A DNA stretch of 64,000 nucleotides from JACMLD01 sp044227095. GTDB taxonomy: Bacteria > Bacteroidota > Bacteroidia > Chitinophagales > Chitinophagaceae. Location: contig JBGAFV010000001.1 in the NCBI GenBank assembly GCA_044227095.1, forward strand, positions 62,001 to 126,000, in the 5' to 3' direction. Position numbers and translations under genes: made by a program. The notes beneath the pieces are model-generated. The model saw only the letters and a program-made list of their open reading frames with translations, searched no databases and was not told the origin of the DNA. Shown piece by piece: positions 53,779 to 62,786 of this stretch. How positions within the stretch are numbered: position 1 is the first letter of the stretch; each line of letters starts with the position of its first letter.

Positions 53779-55551
53779 TCAATTAATTTTTACCATGCCA
53801 CCACTTATTTCTGTAATACCTTGCCCCGATAGCTTGGCCATTGCACCTTCTACTGCTACATTACCATCAGCCTTCATAGAAACTGAAGTACCGCCAATAG
53901 TAAGTGTTGTTCCTGCTTTTAAAGACAATGCCATGCCCGCACTTAGATCTATATTTTGCTGGCTTTGAATTTTAATACCAGTTTGATCCATTGTAATAGA
54001 ATTATTATTCTGATCTTCTATTTTTATAGAAGTACTGCTTTCGTCAAGTATTATTTTATTTCCTGCAGGTGTATCTATCGATATTTTTTTTGTGTCGTCG
54101 TTAAACGATATGTGCATCTTACTTCGGGTTGTAAAACCTTTTTCGTTATTTGCATCTTTTGCGGCAATAGGCGATGGTTTTGCAGAACTGTGCACCATTC
54201 CGAGGATAATACCATTGCGTGGATCTTCATTAATAAAGCCAACAATTACTTCATCATCAATTTCCGGGCGGAAACATGCGCCCCTGTCATCTCCCGCATC
54301 AAGACTTGCCATACGCATCCAAACACCACGGGCTTTATTATCTATAACGGGTATGCGCACCAGTATTCTGTGTTGTCCATCAGGATCACCTTCCAGCGCA
54401 ACTACTTTTCCTATTTGCAATCCTTTTATATTACTTATTAACCCGGCAGCTCCAGCATCATCAATATCATTATATAATCTTGCGTGCATTTGCGGATCCA
54501 ATCCAAATTGCAAATGTGTATCCCAGCTTCCGTCGGCCATATCGTGCCTAACGGATGTAATAAATGCTTTTCCATTAAACCTGTCTCCTGCTCCATCTAT
54601 TTGTATAAGATCAGCAGTTCTTATACCGGGTGTTCCAAAAAATTTTACTCTTCCTCTTACCTTGCCAAGCCTGCTGCGCATCATAGTAGCATTTACCCAT
54701 TCTTGTAACTCTCCTTCATTAAGGTTGCCACTGTGGTGCAACTCATACTCAGTGGGTGCTGCCACTTTTGCAAGATCATCTCCGGTAAAATTGCCCAGTT
54801 CTCCAATATAACTACTGCTGGTATCTGCATTAAACAATTGCTGGTTACCAAAATCCCAGGCAGTAGCGTGAACTTTTTTCCATTGCATTCTTGCATCCAT
54901 TTCAGCTTCCAGCTCTATTACCGATGCACCATAAGTTACCTGCAGTTGCGGCGTAGCAGTGGTATCAGGTTTTAATATTCTAATCACACTATCACTAACG
55001 TCTACCAGCATGCCATTTGCTTCTGCCCTTAGTAACATAAAATCCCAGTCAGATACATGGTGCTGTACCAACTGGCGGTGTTTTATTTTAGTGGCTTTTG
55101 CATCAGTGCTAAGCCCTTTGTATTTTCTTACTAAATCATCAAACAGTTCATTGTCTTTTATATTTTCATAGTACCGGCTATGGCGTCCAATGGTCATTCT
55201 TATTGCTTCATCATAACATTGCAATTGCAGTTCGCTCTGGCCATTGTTACGTATGCGGATTGAATGCCTAACTATTATTCCTTTAAATACTTGTGAGTTC
55301 TTGCTGTCACGCCCAACTTTTATAGTTACTCTCTTTCCAGGTATAAAATCATCTTTGCTGCTAATCTCAAAATTTCGTTTAGCAGCTTCACCATCACGCA
55401 AAACAATATGCGCAACAGGTATGCGGTTGATCTGTTTTGTTACTGAAATAGAAATGACCTGGTAAACAGGATCAATTGCCTTATCATCTATCAGCAGATC
55501 ATAGGTGCATATATCGTGTTCCGAGGTATTTGTCAGGCTTACTTCCTGCAT
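53779..55551 (-). CDS. VgrG-like central spike (Afp8-like)
   Basis: The 590-residue protein has a gp27-like N-terminal hub ('VYQVISISVTKQINRIPVAHIVLRDGEAA' pattern). It has an OB-fold region with 'GKVVALEGDPDGQHRILVRIPV' and 'VWMRMASLDAGDDRGACFRPEIDDEVIVGFINEDPR', and a C-terminal beta-helix needle with repeats such as 'IDLSAGMALSLKAGTTLTI'. This is the typical order for VgrG/gp5-gp27 fusions in eCIS. There is no effector extension after the needle. Its start codon overlaps the stop of the LysM gene by one base (TGATG). Confidence 0.93.
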   Translation of the reverse strand: MQEVSLTNTSEHDICTYDLLIDDKAIDPVYQVISISVTKQINRIPVAHIVLRDGEAAKRNFEISSKDDFIPGKRVTIKVGRDSKNSQVFKGIIVRHSIRIRNNGQSELQLQCYDEAIRMTIGRHSRYYENIKDNELFDDLVRKYKGLSTDAKATKIKHRQLVQHHVSDWDFMLLRAEANGMLVDVSDSVIRILKPDTTATPQLQVTYGASVIELEAEMDARMQWKKVHATAWDFGNQQLFNADTSSSYIGELGNFTGDDLAKVAAPTEYELHHSGNLNEGELQEWVNATMMRSRLGKVRGRVKFFGTPGIRTADLIQIDGAGDRFNGKAFITSVRHDMADGSWDTHLQFGLDPQMHARLYNDIDDAGAAGLISNIKGLQIGKVVALEGDPDGQHRILVRIPVIDNKARGVWMRMASLDAGDDRGACFRPEIDDEVIVGFINEDPRNGIILGMVHSSAKPSPIAAKDANNEKGFTTRSKMHISFNDDTKKISIDTPAGNKIILDESSTSIKIEDQNNNSITMDQTGIKIQSQQNIDLSAGMALSLKAGTTLTIGGTSVSMKADGNVAVEGAMAKLSGQGITEISGGMVKIN

Positions 55552-56240
55552 CAGGCTTCTGTTTTATCAAATGGATGAAAGTAGATTTCCTGTCCGGCTT
55601 TCAGTTTGCGGATATTGGGGAGGTTGTTTTTTTTTGCTACCTGCAATACAAAAGCGGGACTGTCGTAAATATCAAAAGTCATACGATCAAGTCTGTCGCC
55701 TGCTTTTGCAACACGCTGGTGAGTTAAGTCGGGCGAACCATTGCGTTCTTTTTTTGCCCTTGTTTCTGGTGCGAGGTATTGCAAAAAGTTTGCAGTGATT
55801 TTTGCACGCAATGGCGAACCGTCTGCATTAAAAAGCGTATGATTTATATCAAGCGTAGTAAGTACGCAGTTGAATTTCAGTTCAGACCCATATAGAATTT
55901 TAAGGTACCTGGGAGAATGAATTTTTCCATCATAGTCGTACACACAATCAATAAATTGTTTTAGCTGATCTTTTACTGGCATATTTTTCATCGAGTCTAG
56001 ATATCCTTCCATAATGCCAGTGCCATCCAGGTAGAATTCAATTTTCAATTCTTCGGGTGCTGTACCTACAAATTTTGAATTCGTTTGATTATTACCGTGA
56101 CCTTTTGTAGTATCACGTTCTACCTTAAGGTTACGGGTAAATGTTTCAGGGTTTACGGGTATTTTAAAATCTTTTACACCGCCATCCTTTTTAAATTCAT
56201 TATCGGAAAATGATTTTATCTCAAATTTTGCCAATTCCAT
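55551..56240 (-). CDS. LysM-containing baseplate hub protein (Afp7-like)
   Basis: The 229-residue protein has an N-terminal hub domain ('FKIPVNPETFTRNLKVERD', 'LKIEFYLDGTGIMEGYLDS') and a C-terminal LysM-type domain ('HQRVAKAGDRLDRMTFDIYDSP', 'NLPNIRKLKAGQEIYFHPFD'). This is the Afp7/gp53-like protein that sits between spike and tube. The LysM here more likely holds the hub together than binds cell wall. Start and stop overlap both neighbours by one or two bases, which shows a tightly coupled operon. Confidence 0.92.
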   Translation of the reverse strand: MELAKFEIKSFSDNEFKKDGGVKDFKIPVNPETFTRNLKVERDTTKGHGNNQTNSKFVGTAPEELKIEFYLDGTGIMEGYLDSMKNMPVKDQLKQFIDCVYDYDGKIHSPRYLKILYGSELKFNCVLTTLDINHTLFNADGSPLRAKITANFLQYLAPETRAKKERNGSPDLTHQRVAKAGDRLDRMTFDIYDSPAFVLQVAKKNNLPNIRKLKAGQEIYFHPFDKTEA

Positions 56241-56416
56241 TACCGCTGATTTTTTGATTTAAGTATTTCCAGCACTTTCTCTACACAGGTATTTATAAGC
56301 TGATCGTTTGATGAAGTAGCATTGGCAGATTGTGTACCGGGGGTGGTTTCTGCTGCAGCTTTGTTGTTTTGTACAACATTGGCTTTAATAATCAATTCAC
56401 GAATTTCTATTGCCAT
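56240..56416 (-). CDS. Small eCIS protein (DUF5908; Afp6 position)
   Basis: This 58-residue gene is easily missed. It reads 'MAIEIRELIIKANVVQNN', a Ser/Thr/Ala-rich linker, then 'LINTCVEKVLEILKSKNQR'. The start 'MxIEIREL.IKA.V' is, as I recall, the signature of DUF5908, a family found only in such clusters. Its place between the tube and LysM genes is where Afp6/Pvc6 (small proteins of similar length) are encoded. The stop codon overlaps the start of the LysM gene (TAATG). A role in assembly or as a hub chaperone is an inference. Confidence 0.85.
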   Translation of the reverse strand: MAIEIRELIIKANVVQNNKAAAETTPGTQSANATSSNDQLINTCVEKVLEILKSKNQR

Positions 56417-56422
56417 AAACTA

Positions 56423-56890
56423 TCAGTTGCTAAATACAAGCCTGTTATAATTCAATTCCAGTGTTTCTAATAATACTTCGCCACGTTCTGCATGCAGTTC
56501 ACCTATTTTCCAGCTTCGCGGCCATACATTATTAATGCTCCACATCATTAATGCTTTATGGTCTTCGCCAAGTAAACTGATTGTTACAGACGCTATAGGT
56601 TTTACCAGTTCACCATCAAATGTTTTCTTTAACCATTCAGTTAGTTTTGAGTCTGCAGGTTTCAGCAACCCCCTTTTCAAAATAAGCGGACCGTATTTGC
56701 GCCGTACCGGTAATACATGTTCAAAACGGTTCTCGCCACCTTCTTTAATGGTTTCTGTATCTAAAGTTGAATCAAGCCCCGCAACAGATTGAAACCTTAC
56801 ATCAATTCCATCATGCGGATCGAAATTGAAATCAACTTTAAAATGAAAATTGACAGTCTGATAAAACCCTGATGAAGTATTGTCTGCCAT
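56423..56890 (-). CDS. Inner tube protein, gp19/Hcp-like (copy 2)
   Basis: The 155-residue protein is of the phage T4 gp19-like tube family ('VNFHFKVDFNFDPHDGIDVRFQSVAGLDSTLDTETIKEGG' pattern, 'GPLILKRGLL', 'IKNVWPRSWKIGELHAE'-like segment, 'VLLETLELNYNRL'). Hexamer rings of such proteins stack into the tube. It is clearly different in sequence from the other tube protein encoded just upstream. Its position next to the hub genes suggests the Afp5-like ring that starts the tube on the baseplate. Confidence 0.92.
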   Translation of the reverse strand: MADNTSSGFYQTVNFHFKVDFNFDPHDGIDVRFQSVAGLDSTLDTETIKEGGENRFEHVLPVRRKYGPLILKRGLLKPADSKLTEWLKKTFDGELVKPIASVTISLLGEDHKALMMWSINNVWPRSWKIGELHAERGEVLLETLELNYNRLVFSN

Positions 56891-56896
56891 ACACTA

Positions 56897-57361
56897 TTAA
56901 TTTGCTTCTACTATCTTAAGCCCTTCATGAACCAGTTCCATTGTTTCTATAGCCACTTCGTTGCCATCTGCTTTAAGATCTGTTGATTGAACTTTTACCG
57001 GCCATGCATTGATCAGCGTCCATGAAATAATGGGCTGGTGCTCCTGGTTAAGCAACTTGATGGTAATATCACGCCTGAATACTTTTTTAATCTTGTTGCT
57101 TTCCTGGAACTTGGCTGTTTCTCTCCACAGCTTGAAGAATTCAAAATCTTCCAGTATCGTCCCTCTCTTTAAAGTAACGTGACTGTACTTGGTAAGTCCC
57201 GGCTGCGCATTTTTGCTGTACACCGGGCTATTGCCTTCGCGGTATTCAATAACTTCCGTTTCAACATCAAGTCCGGTTACTTCTGTAAAGCCCATTCTTG
57301 TGCCGCCCCAGTTTACTTCAAAGTGAAATTTTGGAAGCGGGTATTTAAAATTATCTGCCAT
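56897..57361 (-). CDS. Inner tube protein, gp19/Hcp-like (copy 1)
   Basis: The 154-residue protein has the gp19/Hcp-like pattern: 'PKFHFEVNWGGTRMGFTEVTGLDVETEVIEYREGNSPVY', 'HVTLKRGTI', 'WTLINAWPVKVQ', 'VAIETMELVHEGL'. It is the more canonical of the two and probably forms the bulk of the tube (Afp1-like). It lies six bases before the second tube gene, whereas the sheath gene is separated from it by two Cys-rich genes, an unusual arrangement. Confidence 0.92.
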   Translation of the reverse strand: MADNFKYPLPKFHFEVNWGGTRMGFTEVTGLDVETEVIEYREGNSPVYSKNAQPGLTKYSHVTLKRGTILEDFEFFKLWRETAKFQESNKIKKVFRRDITIKLLNQEHQPIISWTLINAWPVKVQSTDLKADGNEVAIETMELVHEGLKIVEAN

Positions 57362-57382
57362 GGTATTTGTTTTAAATGATGA

Positions 57383-58333
57383 TTACTTGCAAAGGTCTTT
57401 TGGATTGGTTTCTTTAATAGCCGCTATAAGGCTGGACTGGCATGCAGCAAGCGCTTCTTTCTTTTTATTGATAGTTAGCAACTCACCGGCAAGTGTAACC
57501 GATTCCTGTTTATCTTTTTCGTACCTGTCTTTTATTTCTTTGTAATAAGGATCGTTGCAAACCCTGAGAGTAAGAATTGGTACCAGCTTGCAATCGCCTG
57601 TTGATCCATCTTCACAATTTTTTCCTGAAGACTGCTCTTTAGTTGAAGTTGATGATGAAGTTGTGGAGCCGCATTCTTCATCGCATGCCAGCAGTTCATG
57701 CCATTCGTGAATGATTTCTTTCAGTCCAAAATCAGAACAGATTTCTTCCTGCAATAAAGTTGATAACCTGATGGCTGCCATGATTGCCTTAATAACATCA
57801 TTGCGTGTTTTAATAACTGCATCCAGTTTTGTATAAAACATCATCAGGCATTTTACAATGCCGCTGCTTTCGTTAAGCTCATCGCTGTTCAGGCATTTTA
57901 TACAAGCCATGATGTCGTTGTAGAGTGTTACAAGAAGATCGGTTTGCTCATAAAAATCCCTTACCATGCAGAACAAGATCTCAATTGATTCGGTAGATTT
58001 ATCCGTGTTGATACAAATCTTATCAATCTGAGATGTCATAATGTTTACCTGGTTGCAAAGCGTACGTGACAGATCATCGGCTTTATCCAAATCATCTATC
58101 CACGATTTAAGCTTATCCCTTTCAGCAACTACCTGTTTGTAATGTTCATTTAACTGGATGGCATCTTCATTTACCTGGCCGTAATCTTGTTTCACTTTTT
58201 TCAATTCTGCTACCCAGTTATCGTAGCAGCAATCGCAACCCGAAGGATTTTGCCCGGGGTCTTTGGTACAGCACTCAATGGCATCATCAGTTTGCCAGTC
58301 TGTACCTAATACAACATAATTATCTTTTTGCAT
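57383..58333 (-). CDS. Cys-rich coiled-coil protein in eCIS operon (I)
   Basis: I do not recognise the family. The 316-residue protein has no signal peptide. It starts with a Cys cluster ('ECCTKDPG', 'GCDCCYDNW'), continues with long amphipathic helices (about residues 45-215, with 'HYKQVVAERDKLKSWIDDLD' heptads), a second cluster ('ACDEEC'), a Ser/Thr linker, and a C-terminal helix. I count 19 cysteines (6%), high for a cytoplasmic protein. It lies between sheath and tube genes, together with a second protein of the same style. Possible roles are metal-binding scaffold, chaperone of the sheath or tube, or a decoration of the particle; nothing visible decides between these. Confidence 0.8.
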   Translation of the reverse strand: MQKDNYVVLGTDWQTDDAIECCTKDPGQNPSGCDCCYDNWVAELKKVKQDYGQVNEDAIQLNEHYKQVVAERDKLKSWIDDLDKADDLSRTLCNQVNIMTSQIDKICINTDKSTESIEILFCMVRDFYEQTDLLVTLYNDIMACIKCLNSDELNESSGIVKCLMMFYTKLDAVIKTRNDVIKAIMAAIRLSTLLQEEICSDFGLKEIIHEWHELLACDEECGSTTSSSTSTKEQSSGKNCEDGSTGDCKLVPILTLRVCNDPYYKEIKDRYEKDKQESVTLAGELLTINKKKEALAACQSSLIAAIKETNPKDLCK

Positions 58334-58367
58334 AATTTAAAAGTTACTGGTTAACGTATTGCTGGTT

Positions 58368-59384
58368 TTAGCAAGGTTTTGTTTGCGTTCCTGTATCCTC
58401 ACATCCGCAGAATGTATCTTTTACTTCATCGCAGATGTCGCAGATTTTTTGTTTGCAATTGTGCAGCCGTTCCTCACATTTTTTATCTTCAATACAACCA
58501 CAATCCGGGCAGCAGAAGAATGATACCGTTTCAAAAATGCCTTCAAAATCGCTGCGTTTACTGTACAATGCAGCTTTTGATTTCGCAAAGTCTTGTGTAG
58601 CTTTTACAAAATCATTTTGAGAATTTTTCACATCATCAAGATCTTTCTTCATGGTATTTTGCAAATGCGTGTCAAAGTCTTTTGCATTTGTATACAGCGT
58701 CTTCTGTATATCATCCAATGAAGCAATGTTTGAAAAAACCTGTATGCCTACTACATCTGCAGCTGCTTTATAAATAGACTCAATATCTTTTGTAATGGAA
58801 ATAGGAATGCAAAAGAGATCTTCAAATTTCTCTTTTATGTTTTCACATTTTGCAGGACGTGGTGGTTGATCTTTTGATTTCTCCTTGCATTTAGACCAGT
58901 CGCCGGTAATGATGGCCCATTGTGAGCAATTGCAATCTTTTCCAACACACTGCTTCAGATCTGTAGCAGCAGTATTCAGCTCATACATTTTTGCTTTTGC
59001 GTCTTTCAGTTTCTTCAATACATCTTTCAAACTGTCTGAAAGCGTTTTATTGCCTTTTATTAATCCGGCTGTTGTGTCTTTAATAGACTCATTGAATTGC
59101 AGCAGCGATGTACCTGTACTTATTTCAAGATTGCGTATGACACGATAATTTTTCTCTGTCCAGATAAAAAGACATTTCTTTTTATGTTTTAATTTTTTCA
59201 GCCCTGAGTAATTTGACTCAGCCTGGTACACGTCACTTGCGGTTTGATCCAGTTCAGCGCAATATGCTGTTCGTTCCTGGTTAATAAAGCTCTGTGTAAC
59301 GGTATCGTTTTCTTTGCATTTGCAACCGCAATCATCTTTTGGTGGTTTGTTTGATGAAGGATTGCTTCTGTATGAATCTCGCAT
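58368..59384 (-). CDS. Cys-rich coiled-coil protein in eCIS operon (II)
   Basis: The 338-residue protein is not recognised. A short charged start ('PPKDDCGCKCKEND') leads into helical, coiled-coil-like stretches (about 30-140 and 190-290). A Cys patch 'CVGKDCNCSQW' divides them. The C-terminal 55 residues are dense in Cys ('FFCCPDCGCIEDKKC', 'CKQKICDICDEV', 'FCGCEDTG') and the last residue is Cys. I count 22 cysteines. The layout (Cys cluster, helices, Cys cluster) parallels the next gene, so the two may form a pair. It follows the sheath gene by 33 bases. Confidence 0.8.
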   Translation of the reverse strand: MRDSYRSNPSSNKPPKDDCGCKCKENDTVTQSFINQERTAYCAELDQTASDVYQAESNYSGLKKLKHKKKCLFIWTEKNYRVIRNLEISTGTSLLQFNESIKDTTAGLIKGNKTLSDSLKDVLKKLKDAKAKMYELNTAATDLKQCVGKDCNCSQWAIITGDWSKCKEKSKDQPPRPAKCENIKEKFEDLFCIPISITKDIESIYKAAADVVGIQVFSNIASLDDIQKTLYTNAKDFDTHLQNTMKKDLDDVKNSQNDFVKATQDFAKSKAALYSKRSDFEGIFETVSFFCCPDCGCIEDKKCEERLHNCKQKICDICDEVKDTFCGCEDTGTQTKPC

Positions 59385-59417
59385 TTTTGTAGATTTAATA
59401 ATAATGAATGGAATTTA

Positions 59418-60821
59418 TCAGGATTCGTTTAGCATCTTGTGCATAAACCTCAGAATGATGAACTCTGCAGGGCGAACTACGGCCATACCTATTTCTACAA
59501 TGAGACGGCCTTCCCAGATATCCACTTCCGTCATTGTTTCATTCAAGCCCACATGAATAAAAAATGCTTCCTGCTCACTGGTTCCCATTAATGCACCAGC
59601 CTTATACATTTGCGTAAGGTAATTGCCGATCATAGATTTAATACGCACCCATGTATTGCGATCGTTTGATTCAAACACAAATTGCTCGGTAGCATTTTTT
59701 GTAGATTCTTCAACCATAATAAAGAAACGGCGTACAGAAATATAGCGCCACTCATTACTGTTGCCATCGAGTGTTCTTGCACCCCAAACAATTGCAGGGC
59801 CGCGGCCTTCAAAAGATCTTATTGCATTAATAGATTTACCAGCTACTACATCTACATTTAGTTCACTCTGATCTACATTGGTTAATAATATCTCCGGGGC
59901 AATGGCATTTAAGATATTTATATTGGCTGGTGCTTTCCATACGCCCTGGCTGTTATCAATCTTTGCATAAATACCAGCCATAGCCGTTGAAGCGGGTAAT
60001 AACATCTGTGCACCAGTTAATGCATTTTTCGCCTTGGCATAAAAAGGATTGTTTACAGATTTAAGTGTATCAAGATCTGTTGCACCGGCAAAGCCTTCAA
60101 TTTTAATTGCTGCTTCGCTGGCGTATTCAAAATCAACACCTGTATATATCCTCGGAAAATAAGAAGCTGCATATTTCAATCTCGGTTCCAAAAGAGTGCC
60201 AGTACTAATGTTATCGCGAAGCAGTTGTACATCTGCTCTCCAGTCATCGGCATTAGCCGCCACATGATAAACATCCATTATAGTAAACCGATCCTGTAAA
60301 TTCACGCACTGAGTAATCGCTGTTTCATGCAAGTCGTAATAGTCTAGTGGGATATCCAGGTTTATGGCATCAGGGAAGAGCAATAAAGTAATCTCATTTA
60401 CTTTTTCCGCTTGCGCAAGCCCTTTCTTTAAAGTAGCGCTTGCAATTACGCCACCTCCGGTTGCATAGTCTTCTACAGAAATGATCCAGCAGGGGCCGCC
60501 GCCATTTGCAAAAAACATTTGCATGGAATAATACATCAGGAATTTTGATCGCTTTGTTTCATCAACCTTAACGTTGATATCATTTCCTGAAATGGAGATG
60601 GAAAGACTGTCTTTTTCCGGATCAGGTCCGCCAAAAAAACTTATGTACTCAAGCATTGAAACAATTCGTTTCGGTTTATTGCGCAAATCGTCTGGCTGGC
60701 GCCATTGCGCAATTTGCGTATAACCTATAAATGCCGGAATTGCCGTTTCCACGGAAGCTATAGATGGTGGTAGGCGCTGAACTTCATCAACATATACCCC
60801 CGGTGTTTTAGGATCAATCAT
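59418..60821 (-). CDS. Contractile sheath protein (Afp2/3/4-like)
   Basis: The start at 60821 ('MIDPKTPGVYVDEVQRLPPSIASVETAIPAFIGYT' pattern) matches phage-tail sheath proteins; an in-frame ATG three codons upstream is less likely. The C-terminal domain 'WRYISVRRFFIMVEESTKNAT', 'NTWVRIKSMIGNYLTQMYKAGALMG' and 'VVRPAEFIILRF' is the conserved inner core that wraps the tube and makes the handshake between subunits. At 467 residues it is of ordinary size. Only one sheath gene is found, whereas Afp and PVC have three. The energy of injection is stored in this extended sheath. Confidence 0.95.
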   Translation of the reverse strand: MIDPKTPGVYVDEVQRLPPSIASVETAIPAFIGYTQIAQWRQPDDLRNKPKRIVSMLEYISFFGGPDPEKDSLSISISGNDINVKVDETKRSKFLMYYSMQMFFANGGGPCWIISVEDYATGGGVIASATLKKGLAQAEKVNEITLLLFPDAINLDIPLDYYDLHETAITQCVNLQDRFTIMDVYHVAANADDWRADVQLLRDNISTGTLLEPRLKYAASYFPRIYTGVDFEYASEAAIKIEGFAGATDLDTLKSVNNPFYAKAKNALTGAQMLLPASTAMAGIYAKIDNSQGVWKAPANINILNAIAPEILLTNVDQSELNVDVVAGKSINAIRSFEGRGPAIVWGARTLDGNSNEWRYISVRRFFIMVEESTKNATEQFVFESNDRNTWVRIKSMIGNYLTQMYKAGALMGTSEQEAFFIHVGLNETMTEVDIWEGRLIVEIGMAVVRPAEFIILRFMHKMLNES

Positions 60822-60855
60822 TGTTATCAATTTTTATTGGTTATCATAATTTTTT

Positions 60856-62169
60856 TTACGGAACTACAGGAAACAATTCTGATTTTGGTACCATGATGTC
60901 TAATGCCATACGGTTGCTGCCTGCATCTTTTAAACTTCCTGTTAAAGGATTGGGTACATAAGCAGTTAAAGCAGATCCTTTCTCACGCAGCAAAAAGAAA
61001 TCACGGGTAAGCGGTATTGGCCTTTTAGTGATAAGCCCATCACCATCCTGTATTACATAGTTGGCAAGTGATGGCTTTACGTCAAGCTTCAAACCTTTGT
61101 TATTAAAAAACCGCCAATAAGCAAAACGGCTTTTAAAGGGTATTTCAAAAACTGGTGTATTAATAATTTTACCTAAAGGATTTTTGCTTGTTTTTAAAAT
61201 ACCGGTTGAATCGGCCAAACCAAATGCTGCATTAAAAGGATACAACCTGAAATGAATAACTGCCCAGGCACCAGCGTCAGAAAATTCATCGCCAAAAACA
61301 ATTTTTTTCGATTGTGTGTAACCGTTATCGCCTGTTACATCAAGCGTATATACAAAATTGATTAATGGCAAATCGCTAATTATGGGCAACGGCAATGCCT
61401 TATCCAATAAACTGAGCAATACCTGCTGCGGCATTCCGGCACTTCCGGTAACAGTTTGTGTAAACACTTCGTTTGCATCTTTATCTTTCAGTGAGAATTT
61501 TGCCTCGGTCATTCCGGTAACAGAAGGAAAAGTATAATTGAACTGCAGCGGAACAAGCATCCTGTCATTTTCACTTGCAAAGCCAGCACCCTTAATTTTA
61601 TCGTTTACATCTGCACTTGCATAAAATGGAATAATGTCTGCACCCTGTTTGTACAGTTCGCCTTGTTCATAATTAAACGTTGCATCATAATTAGAAATGG
61701 CATTGGTAAGAAAAGGTCCTGTCTTTACATCCGCCAGGTCATCAGCAGAAAAAAACCAGGTTGCAGGAAAAGTTCTTTTCATTCTTGCATTGGTATAAGA
61801 ATCTACACGCACTTCTTTTCTGTTTGCAAGTATGTAAATATTTATTCCTGCGGGAATTTGCGAATAAGGTGTGTACTGAATAGATCCATCTGGTTGTGGT
61901 AAAGCAGTAACCTTGCCTGCTAACTTAAATCCTGAATACGATGGAATAACCTTCAGGTCCATGGATGCATAATCATTTTTAAAAACTTCAGGAAAAGCAA
62001 ATTCAAGATCATTATTAATAGTATCCCTGTCATTACTTGCTTCTTCCAGCAGGTAATCCAATCTCTCCTGTGGCAATGCCTTATCAAAAATGCTGCTGCC
62101 ATCTTCACGTGTAAGAAAATACTCGTGCAGTATTTTTGTTTCGCATATTGTTTTATAGAGGATCGGCAT
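60856..62169 (-). CDS. Conserved unknown between terminator and sheath genes
   Basis: The 437-residue protein has no signal peptide and seems to be made mainly of beta strands: 'LKVIPSYSGFKLAGKVTAL', 'INIYILANRKEVRVDSYTNA', 'FVYTLDVTGDNGYTQSKKIVFG'. I do not recognise the family. From its place between the Pvc16-like and sheath genes it is likely structural, for instance a cap, adaptor or surface decoration. The fold pattern (repeated Ig-like sandwiches, 'SLKDKDANEVFTQTVTG') would suit a decoration. It is six bases downstream of the Pvc16-like gene. Confidence 0.75.
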   Translation of the reverse strand: MPILYKTICETKILHEYFLTREDGSSIFDKALPQERLDYLLEEASNDRDTINNDLEFAFPEVFKNDYASMDLKVIPSYSGFKLAGKVTALPQPDGSIQYTPYSQIPAGINIYILANRKEVRVDSYTNARMKRTFPATWFFSADDLADVKTGPFLTNAISNYDATFNYEQGELYKQGADIIPFYASADVNDKIKGAGFASENDRMLVPLQFNYTFPSVTGMTEAKFSLKDKDANEVFTQTVTGSAGMPQQVLLSLLDKALPLPIISDLPLINFVYTLDVTGDNGYTQSKKIVFGDEFSDAGAWAVIHFRLYPFNAAFGLADSTGILKTSKNPLGKIINTPVFEIPFKSRFAYWRFFNNKGLKLDVKPSLANYVIQDGDGLITKRPIPLTRDFFLLREKGSALTAYVPNPLTGSLKDAGSNRMALDIMVPKSELFPVVP

Positions 62170-62174
62170 TCTTT

Positions 62175-62780
62175 CTAATTTTTAAACAGTGGCTTTAGTG
62201 TTGTATTTATTTCTTCTATTAATGGCACTTTTGCTATCAAAGCATTGTCAGTAATAGCTACCAGTCTTAATTTATACATGGCAAAGGGTACCTGTCTTCC
62301 ACCAAGCGAACCCCACAAGTGATTGATCTGTTCAAACGTAAGCGTATACAACTCCAGTGTAAACCGTAAATCTGTAACACCAGGTTCGCTTAGATCAAGA
62401 TTTCCGCCTTCTGGTGATGATGCTGCAGAAAATTCTGTTTTGCTTTGAACAAATCTTATCACCAGTCCCAATCTTCTTAATGCCAGCCTGTAATTATCGC
62501 CAGAATAGTTGCAGGTGATCAATACATACAAATTGAGAAACACCGGCGCATTACGGTAATCAGCAGACGAAAGAAAAGGCCTTCTTACAGGCGAACTATT
62601 TTTTAATGTACTTTCTTCTTCAATGTTTACTACAGTTATAACTACGTTATTGGTTAAGCTGTCGCCACGAGAAGTTTCCATCAGTCCTATATTATCTATC
62701 ACCACATTAACCGATGCATCATGAAAGCTGATAAACGATTGCAGTTCTTTGTTTAATAGTAAAATCGCCTGATCAATCAT
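62175..62780 (-). CDS. Pvc16/DUF4255 tail terminator (Afp16-like)
   Basis: The 201-residue protein matches the Pvc16 N-terminal (DUF4255) family: 'LLNKELQSFI', 'VVIDNIGLME', 'NNVVITVVNIEEESTLKN', 'NLYVLITCNYSGDNYRLALRRLGLVI', and 'LTFEQINHLWGSLGGRQVPFAMYKLR'. This protein caps the distal end of tube and sheath and fixes tail length. It is only the usual length, without the C-terminal extra domain of some homologues. It follows the Zn-ribbon gene by six bases. Confidence 0.93.
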   Translation of the reverse strand: MIDQAILLLNKELQSFISFHDASVNVVIDNIGLMETSRGDSLTNNVVITVVNIEEESTLKNSSPVRRPFLSSADYRNAPVFLNLYVLITCNYSGDNYRLALRRLGLVIRFVQSKTEFSAASSPEGGNLDLSEPGVTDLRFTLELYTLTFEQINHLWGSLGGRQVPFAMYKLRLVAITDNALIAKVPLIEEINTTLKPLFKN

Positions 62781-62786
62781 TAGTTT

